Below, in pieces: positions 1-9,100 of a stretch of DNA of 64,000 nt. Each line of letters starts with the position of its first letter. The first letter of the stretch is position 1. Under the pieces are notes generated by a model. The model was not told where the DNA came from, did not search any database, and was given only the letters and a program-made list of their open reading frames with translations. Origin of the DNA: Klenkia soli (lineage in GTDB: Bacteria; Actinomycetota; Actinomycetes; Mycobacteriales; Geodermatophilaceae). The stretch lies in assembly GCF_900103975.1 (NCBI RefSeq), contig NZ_FNIR01000003.1:186001-250000 (forward strand). Direction: 5' to 3'. The translations under genes were made by a program, and so were the position numbers.

Positions 1-2
1 AC

Positions 3-326
3 TACGCGACGGTGCTGGCCACCTACGCCGACACGCTGACCGACGCGGACGGGGACCTGCTCACCGGCTGGCTGCAGTCCACCACCTCCACGGCCGCGGA
101 CGGGTTCGACCAGGACTTCGGCCTGCTGTCCCTGGATCTCGACCAGGTCGCAGCGAAGCAGGGGTGGATGTGCTGCCTGGACGACACGCGGTGGCTGCAC
201 TCCACCGGTGTCCTCGCCGACGGCACCGTGCTCGTCCTGCTCGGCACGTTCCCGGAGTCGACCAGCTGGGCCCAGGCGGGAGAGGCGCTCGACGCAGCTG
301 CAGCCGCCACGATCGGCGGCACCTAA
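3..326 (+). CDS. C-terminal part of a beta-lactamase/serine-hydrolase-fold protein (5' end outside window)
   Basis: The reading frame is open from the left edge, so only the last 107 codons are present. The visible part has a K-Q-G-W-M segment followed by a strand ending W-L-H-S-T-G and a hydrophobic strand V-L-V-L-L-G. This is the arrangement of the KTG box and following beta-strands in class A beta-lactamase-like proteins of actinobacteria, many of which are not antibiotic resistance enzymes. The catalytic Ser and SDN motifs would lie outside the window, so activity cannot be judged. The stop overlaps an ATG (TAATG) that opens a 24-codon frame ending at 400, probably a remnant. Family assignment is by pattern only. 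Confidence 0.5.
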   Translation, partial: YATVLATYADTLTDADGDLLTGWLQSTTSTAADGFDQDFGLLSLDLDQVAAKQGWMCCLDDTRWLHSTGVLADGTVLVLLGTFPESTSWAQAGEALDAAAAATIGGT

Positions 327-527
327 TGCCGGACGAGGACGTCCGCGTCCCCTGCGCCGACGTCATCACCTTCCTCCCGCAGGTGTCCGAGCAGCGCTGA
401 CCATCACCGGCGCGCGGAGGCCGTTGACGAAACAAGGCGACGAAGCCCGTCAGGCAATGCGTTCAGTGCGCTCCTGGCGACGAGTCCGAGATGCGCGGGG
501 CGACGACGGTGACCCCAGGCTCGGGTG

Positions 528-1313
528 TCACCGTCGCTGCCACACGGCCAGGGTCGCCTGCATCGCGTCTTCCATGGTGTCCAGCGTGCCGATCAGCATG
601 GCGGGGTTGTCCGGTAGTGGTGTCAGACCCAACGTTTGGCACCAGTACGCCGCGATCTTGTTCTGCGTCGCAGTCCATGCCCTTTGCTCGCTTGGGCTCA
701 GTTCGCGGTCGGGGTCGGCCAGGAACGGTGTGCGATCGCGTGGTGCGGCCTTGGTCAGCATCAGCGTTCCTGCGTCGGGCGCGAGCAACTGCACCGACCT
801 CGCCGACGCCCAAGCTCCGACACCCCAGCCTCGGACCTGCGGGATGACCTCTGCGACTCGCAGCACCAGAAGGCGGTCAATCCAGTCTTGGTCAGTGAGG
901 TCGTAGCAGACCTGGGTCAATACGTCGTCGCGGCCGGCGATCGGCTCGACGACGTCCAGGAGGTCTTGAGCGATCGCATCGGCCGCCTCGAGCAGATCGG
1001 AAGTGTCATCCAGGTCCAGACGCCGCATCCACCGGTCCAGCTCCCCGACCACCAGCTTCATGGTGTCCTCGTCGTGGATCGGGTCCGAGCCTCGCCAGCC
1101 GGAACCGTCGGTCGGCAGGTCCTCGCGAACCCCGCCGTCGACGTACCAGGCCGCGTAGATCGACCCCTCCCAGACCTGCCAGCCGAACTCGTCGGCTTCG
1201 CTGCCCTCGCGACTCTCGGCACGCGTGGTCAGAACGAGCTCGAGGAAGTCCGGGCGCCGCCACGGTCGTACACGGTCATCGCCGTCCGGACCGTTGGGCT
1301 GCTGCGTCATCAT
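528..1313 (-). CDS. Hypothetical protein, 261 aa
   Basis: The start is one of two adjacent ATGs (1313 or 1310), chosen because GGAAGG lies just upstream. The longer open frame to 1526 has no ribosome site and reads like noncoding sequence. The protein is soluble and acidic in its N-terminal half, with a helical Asp/Leu-rich stretch in the middle (DDTSDLLEAADAIAQDLL) and a Trp-rich C-terminal region. No signal peptide, membrane segment or catalytic motif is visible. It follows the nuclease/AlbA pair on the same strand but is separated from it by 335 bases with a hairpin, so it is probably a separate transcript. Function unknown. Confidence 0.6.
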   Translation of the reverse strand: MMTQQPNGPDGDDRVRPWRRPDFLELVLTTRAESREGSEADEFGWQVWEGSIYAAWYVDGGVREDLPTDGSGWRGSDPIHDEDTMKLVVGELDRWMRRLDLDDTSDLLEAADAIAQDLLDVVEPIAGRDDVLTQVCYDLTDQDWIDRLLVLRVAEVIPQVRGWGVGAWASARSVQLLAPDAGTLMLTKAAPRDRTPFLADPDRELSPSEQRAWTATQNKIAAYWCQTLGLTPLPDNPAMLIGTLDTMEDAMQATLAVWQRR

Positions 1314-1648
1314 TGGCCTTCCGTCTGCGACACCGCCATCTAACGGCCCCCGACCTCCTGTGCGACATGAGACTGCCTCGCGCCTCAGCCCCAATCGTGT
1401 GGTGTCGATGATGGGCAGCGGCTCGCAGCCGCTGGCACCCACGGCTCTTGACCGCCATCTTCGATCGTTCGTCGCAAATGCGCCGGACACCCGTTGCATG
1501 GCGAACGAGCGCCGGGCGCGCAACAACCTGTTGCGCTATTTCCCCACAGCTTGTGGGGGAATAGCGGTTCTTGCGCGGACGCCTCAGCACCCCCCGGTTG
1601 GCCTACACCGCGAGCGACCGCTAGCCGCTCACACGCTCATCAGAACAG
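1314..1648. other. Gap between two minus-strand genes
   Basis: This 335-base stretch contains no convincing gene. It holds the hairpin at 1534-1565 and must contain the promoter of the downstream minus-strand gene. I see no clear -35/-10 pair. Confidence 0.5.
1534..1565 (-). terminator. Stem-loop, 14-bp arms, likely terminator of the 1649-3954 operon
   Basis: The arms 1534-1547 and 1552-1565 are complementary except at one position, with a short loop of about 4 bases. The hairpin lies about 85 bases downstream of the stop of the nuclease-like gene on the minus strand. There is no U-tract, so it would be the I-shaped type common in actinobacteria, or else an operator. Confidence 0.4.
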
Positions 1649-2845
1649 CTAGCTCCGGATGCTGAGCAGAGTGCCGTCGCGGTACGCGGTGGCGTAGATG
1701 AAATGGTCGCCGGCCGCGGTGACCAATCCCGTATCGGGATTGGCGGCATCGGTGGGCGCCAGGTGGAGGTGGGCCAGCTCCAGGAGCGCAGCCCGCATGG
1801 CGGCCAGCGACACCGGCATGTAGAGGCAGACGTTCAGCATCTCGGTGGTGACGACGATGGCGTCCGCCCCGTCCACCGCGAGAACCACCTCCGCGCCGTC
1901 CGGGGTCATCCTCGGAGTCAGTGTCGCCCGTCGCCCGCCGTGTTCGACCGTCGCAGCGAGCGCGCCCAGGTCGACGAACCGGATGAGTTGGATCTCGCCT
2001 TCGAGGAGTCGGTGACGGGTCTCGCCAGGCAGGGGGTAGCTGGACGTTGACCACAAGCGGTGGGATGACCGGTGCCTGACCTCTGACAGGAAGGTCATGA
2101 CGGGGATGTCCGCGTGGGGTTGGCGCGGCATGGCGGCAGCGATTGCGTCTGGTGGTGTTTGCAGGGTGCAGGCGAGCAGTCTGTCGTTGGCGGCGAAGTC
2201 GTGGATCGCGACGGCACCCTCGGTCGCGCAACAGCGCTCGAGGAGGCTGGCAACAGACGCGAAGTCCGGATCGGGTAGGTCGAAGTTGAACGCCTGCAGC
2301 ACGGTCCCGTCTGTGTTTTCCAGCCGGCTCGTGGTCAGGTAGGTCTCGGCGGACTCGCCGCGCTCCCGCTGCCGCGCCAATCGTCCCCAGGATGATGTCC
2401 GCGTCGGCATGGTTGTGTTCTTGCACTCCAGCACCACCACGCCTTGCGGGGAGACGCCGACGAGGTCGCCGACCCCGATGAGCGTGGTCAGGTCCGCGAT
2501 GATCGGGATCAGACCGGCGGATCTCATGTCCGCAGCGCATTCGAAGGCGAAGTCCAGATTGGCACCCTGGGCGGTCAACGACGGTGGCTTGCCGGGGTGC
2601 TTCGACAGCGTCCGGATCGTGTGGGGCTCGACCAGCCGGTGCACGAGCCCATCGGCGAGGACCCGGAGGAGACGGCGGTGCCGCTTCAAGTCATCCGGCG
2701 AGGTGCCGGTACCCCCTGACTCCGCCGCGATGATCTCGTCGGCCAGCCGCCGCTGCCAGGTCAGCACGTCGCCTTCGCCGGGCAGACAGGCCAGGTCCAG
2801 CATCAGTCTCCGGCGAATCGCGCCCAACCCGATGTCGTCGATCAT
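1649..2845 (-). CDS. PD-(D/E)XK-like nuclease domain protein, 398 aa
   Basis: In the middle of the protein the segment GVGDLVGVSPQGVVVLECKN fits the restriction-endonuclease core, with an Asp at the end of one strand and E-x-K on the next. An upstream Glu (FAFECAAD) fits the core helix. The N-terminal 150 residues are helical and the C-terminal third is beta-rich with no recognised motif. The start ATG overlaps the stop of the preceding AlbA_2-type gene (ATGA), so the two are translationally coupled and probably act together. A role in defence or nucleic-acid processing is inferred from fold and context. What it cuts is unknown. Confidence 0.6.
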   Translation of the reverse strand: MIDDIGLGAIRRRLMLDLACLPGEGDVLTWQRRLADEIIAAESGGTGTSPDDLKRHRRLLRVLADGLVHRLVEPHTIRTLSKHPGKPPSLTAQGANLDFAFECAADMRSAGLIPIIADLTTLIGVGDLVGVSPQGVVVLECKNTTMPTRTSSWGRLARQRERGESAETYLTTSRLENTDGTVLQAFNFDLPDPDFASVASLLERCCATEGAVAIHDFAANDRLLACTLQTPPDAIAAAMPRQPHADIPVMTFLSEVRHRSSHRLWSTSSYPLPGETRHRLLEGEIQLIRFVDLGALAATVEHGGRRATLTPRMTPDGAEVVLAVDGADAIVVTTEMLNVCLYMPVSLAAMRAALLELAHLHLAPTDAANPDTGLVTAAGDHFIYATAYRDGTLLSIRS

Positions 2846-3954
2846 GGTCGACTCGGCGGGGACTCGCCTCGGAGCAGGGCCCGCCCGGCGGCCAGCTGGG
2901 CATGGATCATCGGGGCCGTGATGGGGATGGACGCCTCGCCCCGTCGTCTGACGATGCTGATGAAGGTGCCCTCGGCCCGGCCGTCGACGATCGCGCCGTG
3001 CACAAGGAAGGGCTTGAGCTCCTCGGGCTGCGGTGGGACCTCGATCAGCATCACCATCCCGCCCTCGATGGGCACCTGCTCGACCGCCAACCCGAACACC
3101 GGCGGGAAGATGCGCTCGTCGCACACCTGCTGGTACCGACGGTCCATGCCGGCCTGAAGGGGTACCGCGGTGACCTTGCGGATGATCTCCCCGCCCGGGA
3201 CAGCCTTCGTCGTCATCCCCACCACGACGACTCCACCATCCTCAGCGTTGGCGAAACGGGCCACCGACTGCGCCAGCGCGATGCGACCGGCGGTGCCGGT
3301 GAGGTCGTAGTGCTGGCTCTTGACGTCCAGCCAGTGACCTTCCGGTTGGCCCACCAGAGCGCGCAGCTGCCCACCACGCACTAATCCTGCGACCGACTCC
3401 CGCGTCAGCGAGCCCGCTGACGCGGCTTCCAGCAGCATCAACACCTCCGAGCCGAGGTCGAACAAGTCCCGCAGGCTGCGGCCCCTGGTGGGACATCGGA
3501 GGGCAAGACGCCAGATCCACGGCTTGGTAGCCGAGTACGGGTCCACCGCCCAGGCCGCGACGACGAAGCCAGATCGAGCCAGCACCGGCTCGACGAGGGC
3601 GACGTGGGCAGCCGGTGCCCCCTCGTCCTCGTACAAGTCGGACTGGTAGGTGATGTCCACCACGAGCTGATTCCCCTCGAGTGAGAAGGACACCGGCTCG
3701 ACCGGAGCGCCGTCCTCGGCCATCCACTCCTCGTCGGTCGCCGTGATCAGCACCCGGTCCGTGTAGGCGTCCTCAGATGCGAGTCGGCGAAGCAGCCTCT
3801 GCAGATCGGTGGCATGGCTGCCTGCCAGGTCATCGGGATGGATCACGACGGCCTCATCCGAATGCTCCCGGCGTCGGTCGCCGAACCAGAACACCCGGCC
3901 CTCCCTGTCCGCACGGACGGTGGAGACGCGCCGAGACTTACCCTTCGAGGCCAC
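2842..3954 (-). CDS. AlbA_2/Schlafen-type domain protein, about 370 aa
   Basis: The C-terminal half contains G-H-W-L-D-V-K, then a helix ending S-V-A-R-F-A-N-A and the strand GGVVVVGM. This order (acidic-x-K, AFAN, GG-hydrophobic-G) is typical of the AlbA_2 (Schlafen-like) domain, which in bacteria is often joined to regulators or antiviral proteins. The N-terminal half is unrecognised. The start is uncertain: GTG at 3954 is the most downstream reasonable choice, GTG at 3999 is possible, and neither has a strong ribosome site. The 3' end overlaps the next gene by four bases. Together with the nuclease-like partner it forms a two-gene unit that I do not recognise as a named system. Confidence 0.6.
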   Translation of the reverse strand: MASKGKSRRVSTVRADREGRVFWFGDRRREHSDEAVVIHPDDLAGSHATDLQRLLRRLASEDAYTDRVLITATDEEWMAEDGAPVEPVSFSLEGNQLVVDITYQSDLYEDEGAPAAHVALVEPVLARSGFVVAAWAVDPYSATKPWIWRLALRCPTRGRSLRDLFDLGSEVLMLLEAASAGSLTRESVAGLVRGGQLRALVGQPEGHWLDVKSQHYDLTGTAGRIALAQSVARFANAEDGGVVVVGMTTKAVPGGEIIRKVTAVPLQAGMDRRYQQVCDERIFPPVFGLAVEQVPIEGGMVMLIEVPPQPEELKPFLVHGAIVDGRAEGTFISIVRRRGEASIPITAPMIHAQLAAGRALLRGESPPSRP

Positions 3955-4344
3955 GCAGCCAGTCTCGTCACCGACCTGACCTAGCGGCCACCCCTTCACC
4001 AGAACGGCGCCTGGCGTCGTCGAACAGAAGGAGGTGAGGCCATGACAAGAACCCTGACCTGAATGGGCGACCGACCAAACCCGCCCCGGGCGGTCAGCAC
4101 CACGGATCCATGTTGTCGCCGTAGGCGACGAGCGGTGCGCAGCACCGCCATCGGTCGGCGTAACAGAGCGTAGAAGGCAGCGCTGCAGATCCCGGGCCAG
4201 TACTGGCATGTAGGGCGCACGGCGTGGTGGTGCGGCCCGTCACGCGTGGTCGGCCGGACACGGACCCTTGCGCCGTTGCTGCGGTCCAGGACCTGTCGGA
4301 CTGGCCCCGACCGAGGCCATCACGCCACCCGCCAGGAGTTCGAC
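3955..4344. other. Divergent intergenic region
   Basis: This 390-base region separates the minus-strand AlbA_2 gene from the plus-strand winged-helix gene, so it should hold two promoters. Several short GC-rich inverted repeats are visible (for example around 4108-4125), but none is long enough to name. No gene is supported here. Confidence 0.4.
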
Positions 4345-4857
4345 ATGCGCTCGAAGCAGCCCCGGATCGACCTGATCCATGAGCAGACGAAGAAGGTCTA
4401 CGGGCACGTGCTCGTCAAGGAGAAGGCACGTCGACATGCGCAGCCCTTCACGATGGTCTTCTGCGACGCGATGCTGGCGCTGCTGAGCACCGAGGGCAGA
4501 CGCGACGAGTCCGACAGCAGGTTCACCCTCGTCCACATGAGAGTCCTGCTCTACCTCCTGGCGAGCGTTCAGTACTTGAACTGCGTCCAGAGGTTCGTCA
4601 CCGAGATCGCCGACGACCTCGGCCATGATCGGAGCACTGTGAGTCGGGCACTGGACGTGCTCGCCGAACGGGAGCTGATCCGCAGAGAGGGACAAGGAAC
4701 CGGTCGGCCCACCGTGTTCCACCTGCACCCCACCCTGGCGTTCAGGGGGAAGGCTGGTCAACGAGCGGCTGTGCTCCGCGAGCGGTGGCCAGAGCTCCGA
4801 CTTCCGGCTGTGATCGATCAGTTCCCTCGTAGGTTCCCGGACATGGGCCAGCCGTAG
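4345..4857 (+). CDS. Winged-helix DNA-binding protein, RepL-like
   Basis: The start ATG has AGGAG six bases upstream. The 170-residue protein has a basic N-terminus, a helical core, then a clear winged helix at about residues 90-140: FVTEIADDLGHDRSTVSRAL followed by ERELIRREG and a wing. The last part (HPTLAFRGKAG) resembles the N-P-x-hydrophobic-x-x-K-G ending of RepL-type plasmid replication proteins. It may be a replication initiator of the element or simply a MarR-like regulator. No origin iterons are visible nearby. A small gene follows with a one-base overlap. Confidence 0.6.
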   Translation: MRSKQPRIDLIHEQTKKVYGHVLVKEKARRHAQPFTMVFCDAMLALLSTEGRRDESDSRFTLVHMRVLLYLLASVQYLNCVQRFVTEIADDLGHDRSTVSRALDVLAERELIRREGQGTGRPTVFHLHPTLAFRGKAGQRAAVLRERWPELRLPAVIDQFPRRFPDMGQP

Positions 4858-5114
4858 TGCTTGGGATGGCTGCGCTTGGAGCGGGGCCGCGGACTGTCAG
4901 CTTCATGTGCAACATCCCCGCGGGCGGCGCCCCGGCCCTGAGCGGCCAGAGAGACGCCGCCACGGGTTCAGACGTCCTGGTGGCCGTTGCCGAGGCGATT
5001 CATGCGGCGGATGCCGACGAGTGGACAGTCCTCGAGGCATGGGTTCATGCAGTCACGACGGTCACGGTCGCAGCTCTCGCAGCAGTCCCCGAGGAGTTCC
5101 ACGACCTGTTGTGA
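4857..5114 (+). CDS. Small hypothetical protein, 85 aa
   Basis: The GTG start shares a base with the stop of the winged-helix gene (TAGTG), which suggests coupled translation. The product is acidic and Ala-rich, with a helical centre (AVAEAIHAADADEWTVLEAW) and no known motif. Codon use fits the region, but a gene this short without a homolog in hand remains tentative. It would be co-expressed with the RepL-like protein. Confidence 0.4.
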   Translation: MLGMAALGAGPRTVSFMCNIPAGGAPALSGQRDAATGSDVLVAVAEAIHAADADEWTVLEAWVHAVTTVTVAALAAVPEEFHDLL

Positions 5115-5165
5115 ACAGCTGGCGCAGCGGCGGACCCCTCCGCGCCGTCGGGAAGCCACCTGCAG

Positions 5166-5408
5166 TCAGGACGGCAGCTTGTCCGGTGCGGGTGGTGTGC
5201 CTGGGCCGGCGAACTGGACCGAATAGAACGGCCCGTACCGCCCGGGCTCGATGCTGACCACCACGGCCGGGTAGCGGTGGCCGCCCTCATCAAGCAACTC
5301 GAGACTGGCGCCGACCGACAGCTCAAGCCCGTCGAGGTCCACCGCGTGGAGATCAACGCGGCCCAGTTGTCGTTCCACCGGTCCGAGCTCGCGCGAGACG
5401 GTCAGCAT
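5166..5408 (-). CDS. Small hypothetical protein, 80 aa
   Basis: A strong ribosome site (GAGGAG) is placed six bases before the ATG at 5408, which decides this start over the GTG at 5414. The product looks like a small beta-barrel (strands around LELLDEGGHRYPAVVVSI and YSVQFAG), similar in size to SH3-like proteins. No catalytic residues are visible. It is convergent with the plus-strand gene ending at 5114. Function unknown. Confidence 0.5.
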   Translation of the reverse strand: MLTVSRELGPVERQLGRVDLHAVDLDGLELSVGASLELLDEGGHRYPAVVVSIEPGRYGPFYSVQFAGPGTPPAPDKLPS

Positions 5409-5824
5409 CGTCACCTCCTCGCTCGACGTGCAGCCAACGAGCCTGGTGCACCGCCCTGCGGTGATGTCGGTCCTGACTCGTTCTCCCGTCCACGCTAGCG
5501 GCGGCGTGCAAGCTGCATGCGCTCACCCGACGACCCCACGCTTTCTGCGGCGGTGGGCCATGACGCAAGCCGGTGCCGTGGGGTGGAACGCGACCGGGCC
5601 GCGCGGGGCCAGCCCGGCCGGTAGGTCAGCTCGTACTCAGCTGCTAAGGCAGATCGACGACCTGGCCGGTGAGGTCGTCGAAGACCTGCCAGACCCAGCC
5701 ATCCGTCGAACTCCGCGGTTCCTGGGCTCGTATGTCGCCACTGGCAGAGCACTCGAGAAGTCGTTGGCGCTCGGCTCCCTGTTTCGCCGGCAGGGACCAC
5801 GGCCAACCGTCACGCCGATGCCCA
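5409..5824. other. Region with possible degraded minus-strand coding sequence
   Basis: No complete gene is convincing. On the minus strand, the frame ending at 5644 contains a protein-like stretch (DGWVWQVFDDLTGQVVDLP) at its C-terminus, but the sequence before it changes frame quality and has no ribosome site. It may be the tail of a decayed gene. Confidence 0.25.
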
Positions 5825-6094
5825 TCAGGCCTCGGGGATCGATGCAGTCTCGTTCGCCTGCCCATACGGACCACTCGTCATGGCCTCGCGCTTTCGCGCA
5901 TCCGCCGTAGCGCCACTCGCGGACGACCCGTCGGTCGGCACAGGGTCCGCAGACCTGTACTGCCAGGCGAGTGACAACCCGCTCCGGGCGCAGCTGAAAC
6001 CCCCGAAGCTGTTGCGCAGGTGAGCTTCCTGGTCGGCGGCGGGCAGGTCGAGCAGCTCGCGGACGGCGGCCTCGAAACGGTCGTACTCGGTCAT
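5825..6094 (-). CDS. Small hypothetical protein, 89 aa
   Basis: It starts 40 bases after the stop of the large recombinase-like gene on the same strand and is probably cotranscribed with it. The N-terminal 40 residues form an acidic amphipathic helix (EYDRFEAAVRELLDLPAADQ). The rest is low-complexity and polar. No good ribosome site is seen before the ATG, so the start and even the gene are tentative. Confidence 0.35.
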   Translation of the reverse strand: MTEYDRFEAAVRELLDLPAADQEAHLRNSFGGFSCARSGLSLAWQYRSADPVPTDGSSASGATADARKREAMTSGPYGQANETASIPEA

Positions 6095-6134
6095 GTGGCT
6101 ACGGCTTGGCGCCGTGGCCACATGACCGAATGGG

Positions 6135-9100
6135 TTACGACTCGACGGTGGGTGCCGTGGCTGCCCGGTATGCGGCACTGACCGACTGGGGCAGGCGACC
6201 GTTGTCGGCGACGAGCAGACCGCGTTCTCGAGCCCACCGGCGGATCAGGCCGGCTTCGGTCGTCCGGGTCACCCGGCGGCACTGCTCGTCGTGCACAGTG
6301 CGGTGGCGGCCCGTCTTGCGGATGCTGCCGGGTCCTCCGCCCTCATCGATCGTGCACTGCGGGGAGCGGCAAACCGCGTACTCGACCTTTCTGCTGGTGA
6401 TCCGCCTGCTCTCAGCGTTCGTGCAGCCGCTTCCGTGCCAGGTGCGGCGGCCGCGGCCTTCCTGCCGGATGCTCCCGGGGCCGCCACCCTGGTCGATGGT
6501 GCAGAGGGCGTAGGCGCATCGGGTGTGCGTTCCCGACGTCCTGCCGGCCCGACACAGGTCGTCATGCCACACCGGCCCGCGGTGGTCGTCCCACATCCAT
6601 GTTGCGCCGGGTCCGAACCCGACGTCCTTCCGGCAGTCGAGTGCCGCGCACGGCTCGGTGCGCCCGGTTCGGCGAACTTGGGCGTCGGACCAGGCGACGT
6701 AGCTGTGCGGGAAGCGGATTCGGCGGGCCGCCGTGAACATGGGGTGGTCTGGGGGAGTTGCGGCTCGGGTGCAGTGCCGGCAGATGACCATGGCGCCGAG
6801 TGCGAGGACCTCGACAGCGGGGACCAGGACGGTGGCGAAGCGCTCTGCACAGTCGTCGAAGGGGCACAACTGCAGGCCGATTCGCTTGCGGTCGGGATCG
6901 AGTGATCCGACGGTACGGCCCTTCCAGCCGGTGGGATGCCCGGTGGTGGGCACGCGACGCAAGGCGGGCGGGTAGCTCGACTGGCCCTTGATCAGCGCGG
7001 CGGACGCGTCCAGGACGCGCCGGTGTCGGCGGTCGAGAGGGTCGAGGACAGCAGCGAGAGCGTCTGCGCGGACGCCGGCGGCACGATCCGCAGCCGAGGC
7101 GACGATGGTCAGCTGATCGAGGCGGCGGTCGACGTTCAAATCGAACGACCAGACGGTGCCCTGTCCAGTGCGCCGACCCGAGGGCTTCAGCGCGCCAGTG
7201 AAGACCGCCTGCACATGGTCGGTGAAGGGTGTGCGACGACTGCTCTTCACGCCGGTGGCGTAGTCCCACAGGATCCGCGTGGTCTCCGGGATGGGGCAGT
7301 CGACGGCGGCCGCGAGCAAGGCGTCGTCCGGGAACCGACCGGTTTCGCGAAGGTGGTGTGTGATCGCCCGGCTGACGTCTTGGCGGCTGCTGCCTGCGGC
7401 CGGGATGTCGTCGATGGGCTGACCCTCGCGCATCCGGCGCGCGGCCATCTCTGCGGGGCGGGAGGTCGTCGTCTTGCCACCGCGGCCGCGGAGGTTGTCG
7501 ACCGGCACACGGATGCCTTCGATGGTGACCGTCTCGCCCGACGTCGTCGCCAGGAGCACGTCCGCCACCAGGTCCCACTGCAGCTCGTCCGTACCCGGCT
7601 CGAAGCGGGCTCCGTGGGGAAGCGTGATGCGGAGAGCGTCCAGGAAGGTCGCCGGGGCGGCGCCGGTGGCATAGCAGCCTCGGAGTCCGACGACGAGGTC
7701 GCGGGGGTCGCTTGCGTCCAGGTTGGGCAGTGAGGACGCGACGGATGTGGGCACGGGAGCGTCGAGGAAGGTACGGAGCGCCTGCCGCTGGACCCGGTAG
7801 CTGGACCACTGCTCGCTTGCTGTCTCGATGGCAGACTCCAGCTGCGGGTCGTCCTCCTCGAGTCCCTCCCCGCGCAGAGCGGACACCGTTCGGTCGTAGC
7901 CCTTCGCCAGCCGTTGAGTCTCTGCCAGACGCTCGGTCAGCTGCCGGGCCCGCTCGGCGTGCTCAGCAGCGGGGTCCGAGGCGTGGGCTTCGGCAGCGAG
8001 TCCGGGGGAGAGGACGGTCCGGTGGTGATCGAGGGTGAGGCCTTGGTCGAGCAGGCTGCGGACGCCGGCGGAGATGAGGTCCGCGACGGCTGCAGTGACA
8101 TCCTGTCCACGGAAGTTCGCCAGCGGGACGGTGGTCTTCCGGTTGATCCCCCCGTTCCTGCCAGGGGGGCCGGTCTCCTGGTGGACCTCGATGTTGGGGC
8201 CGGCCGACGCGGTGGTGGCGTGGCTCCGGGTGAACAGGCGGGGCCCGCGCTCGTCCCCGTCCAGGCGCCACGTCGAGAAGAGGGTCGCGGCAACACTGCC
8301 TGCACGTGGTCCGCCCCGCGTGCGCTGGCTTGACTGCTCGGCGAGCGGTGCGGCGCCGGTGGCGGGCTGGCGCGGTCGTTTGCCGGCGTCGTCCACGCCG
8401 CGCACTGCCAGCAACCGGTTCCAGCCGTCGCGCTCCTCTTCGTCGCTGAGTCCGGTGATCCATCCCCGGCGCGGTTCGCCGTCTGGTCCGGTGACTGTTG
8501 GCTTGGGGAACGGGAGGCGGAAGGCGATGGAGCCGAGTCGGTCTGGTTGCCCGTCGGCGTCGAGACCTTCCCATCGGCGGGTGAGCACGTGCCCGGACCC
8601 GACCCGGAAATGGTTGTCGGTGACCCCGACGAACTCGACCTCGAGTTCGCCGTCTCGGTAAGCCTCCAGCTTGCGGCCGACGAAGAACCGCTTGGCGGCT
8701 GAATCGCCGAGCTGGTCGACCGGGACGTCCAGAGTCTTCGGGTCTCCTGAAGTGACCCCACATGCCGCCAGCTCGGTGAGTATCTGGTTGTTGGTGAGGC
8801 TGAGGTCCAGTCCGGTCTGGAACAGCCTCGCCACCGAGGTGATGTGCTTGTCGTCGACGTCCAGGCGATGGCAGTCCGGCGCATCCTCGGCAGGCACGCG
8901 GCGCCCGCCGAGGGGGACCATGCCATCGCGGTAAGGGAAGAAGCCCAACCGTGCCTTATTCAGCCGGCCGACGAACCGCCGCTGACGGCCGATGACCGAC
9001 TCCACCTCGGAGCCGTAGGCGAGGAACATCCACATCATCCGGGCGTGTGGGCCGTCGGCCGGATCGATGTGCAGGTCCTTGGCCTCGAAGGCTGCCCGCT

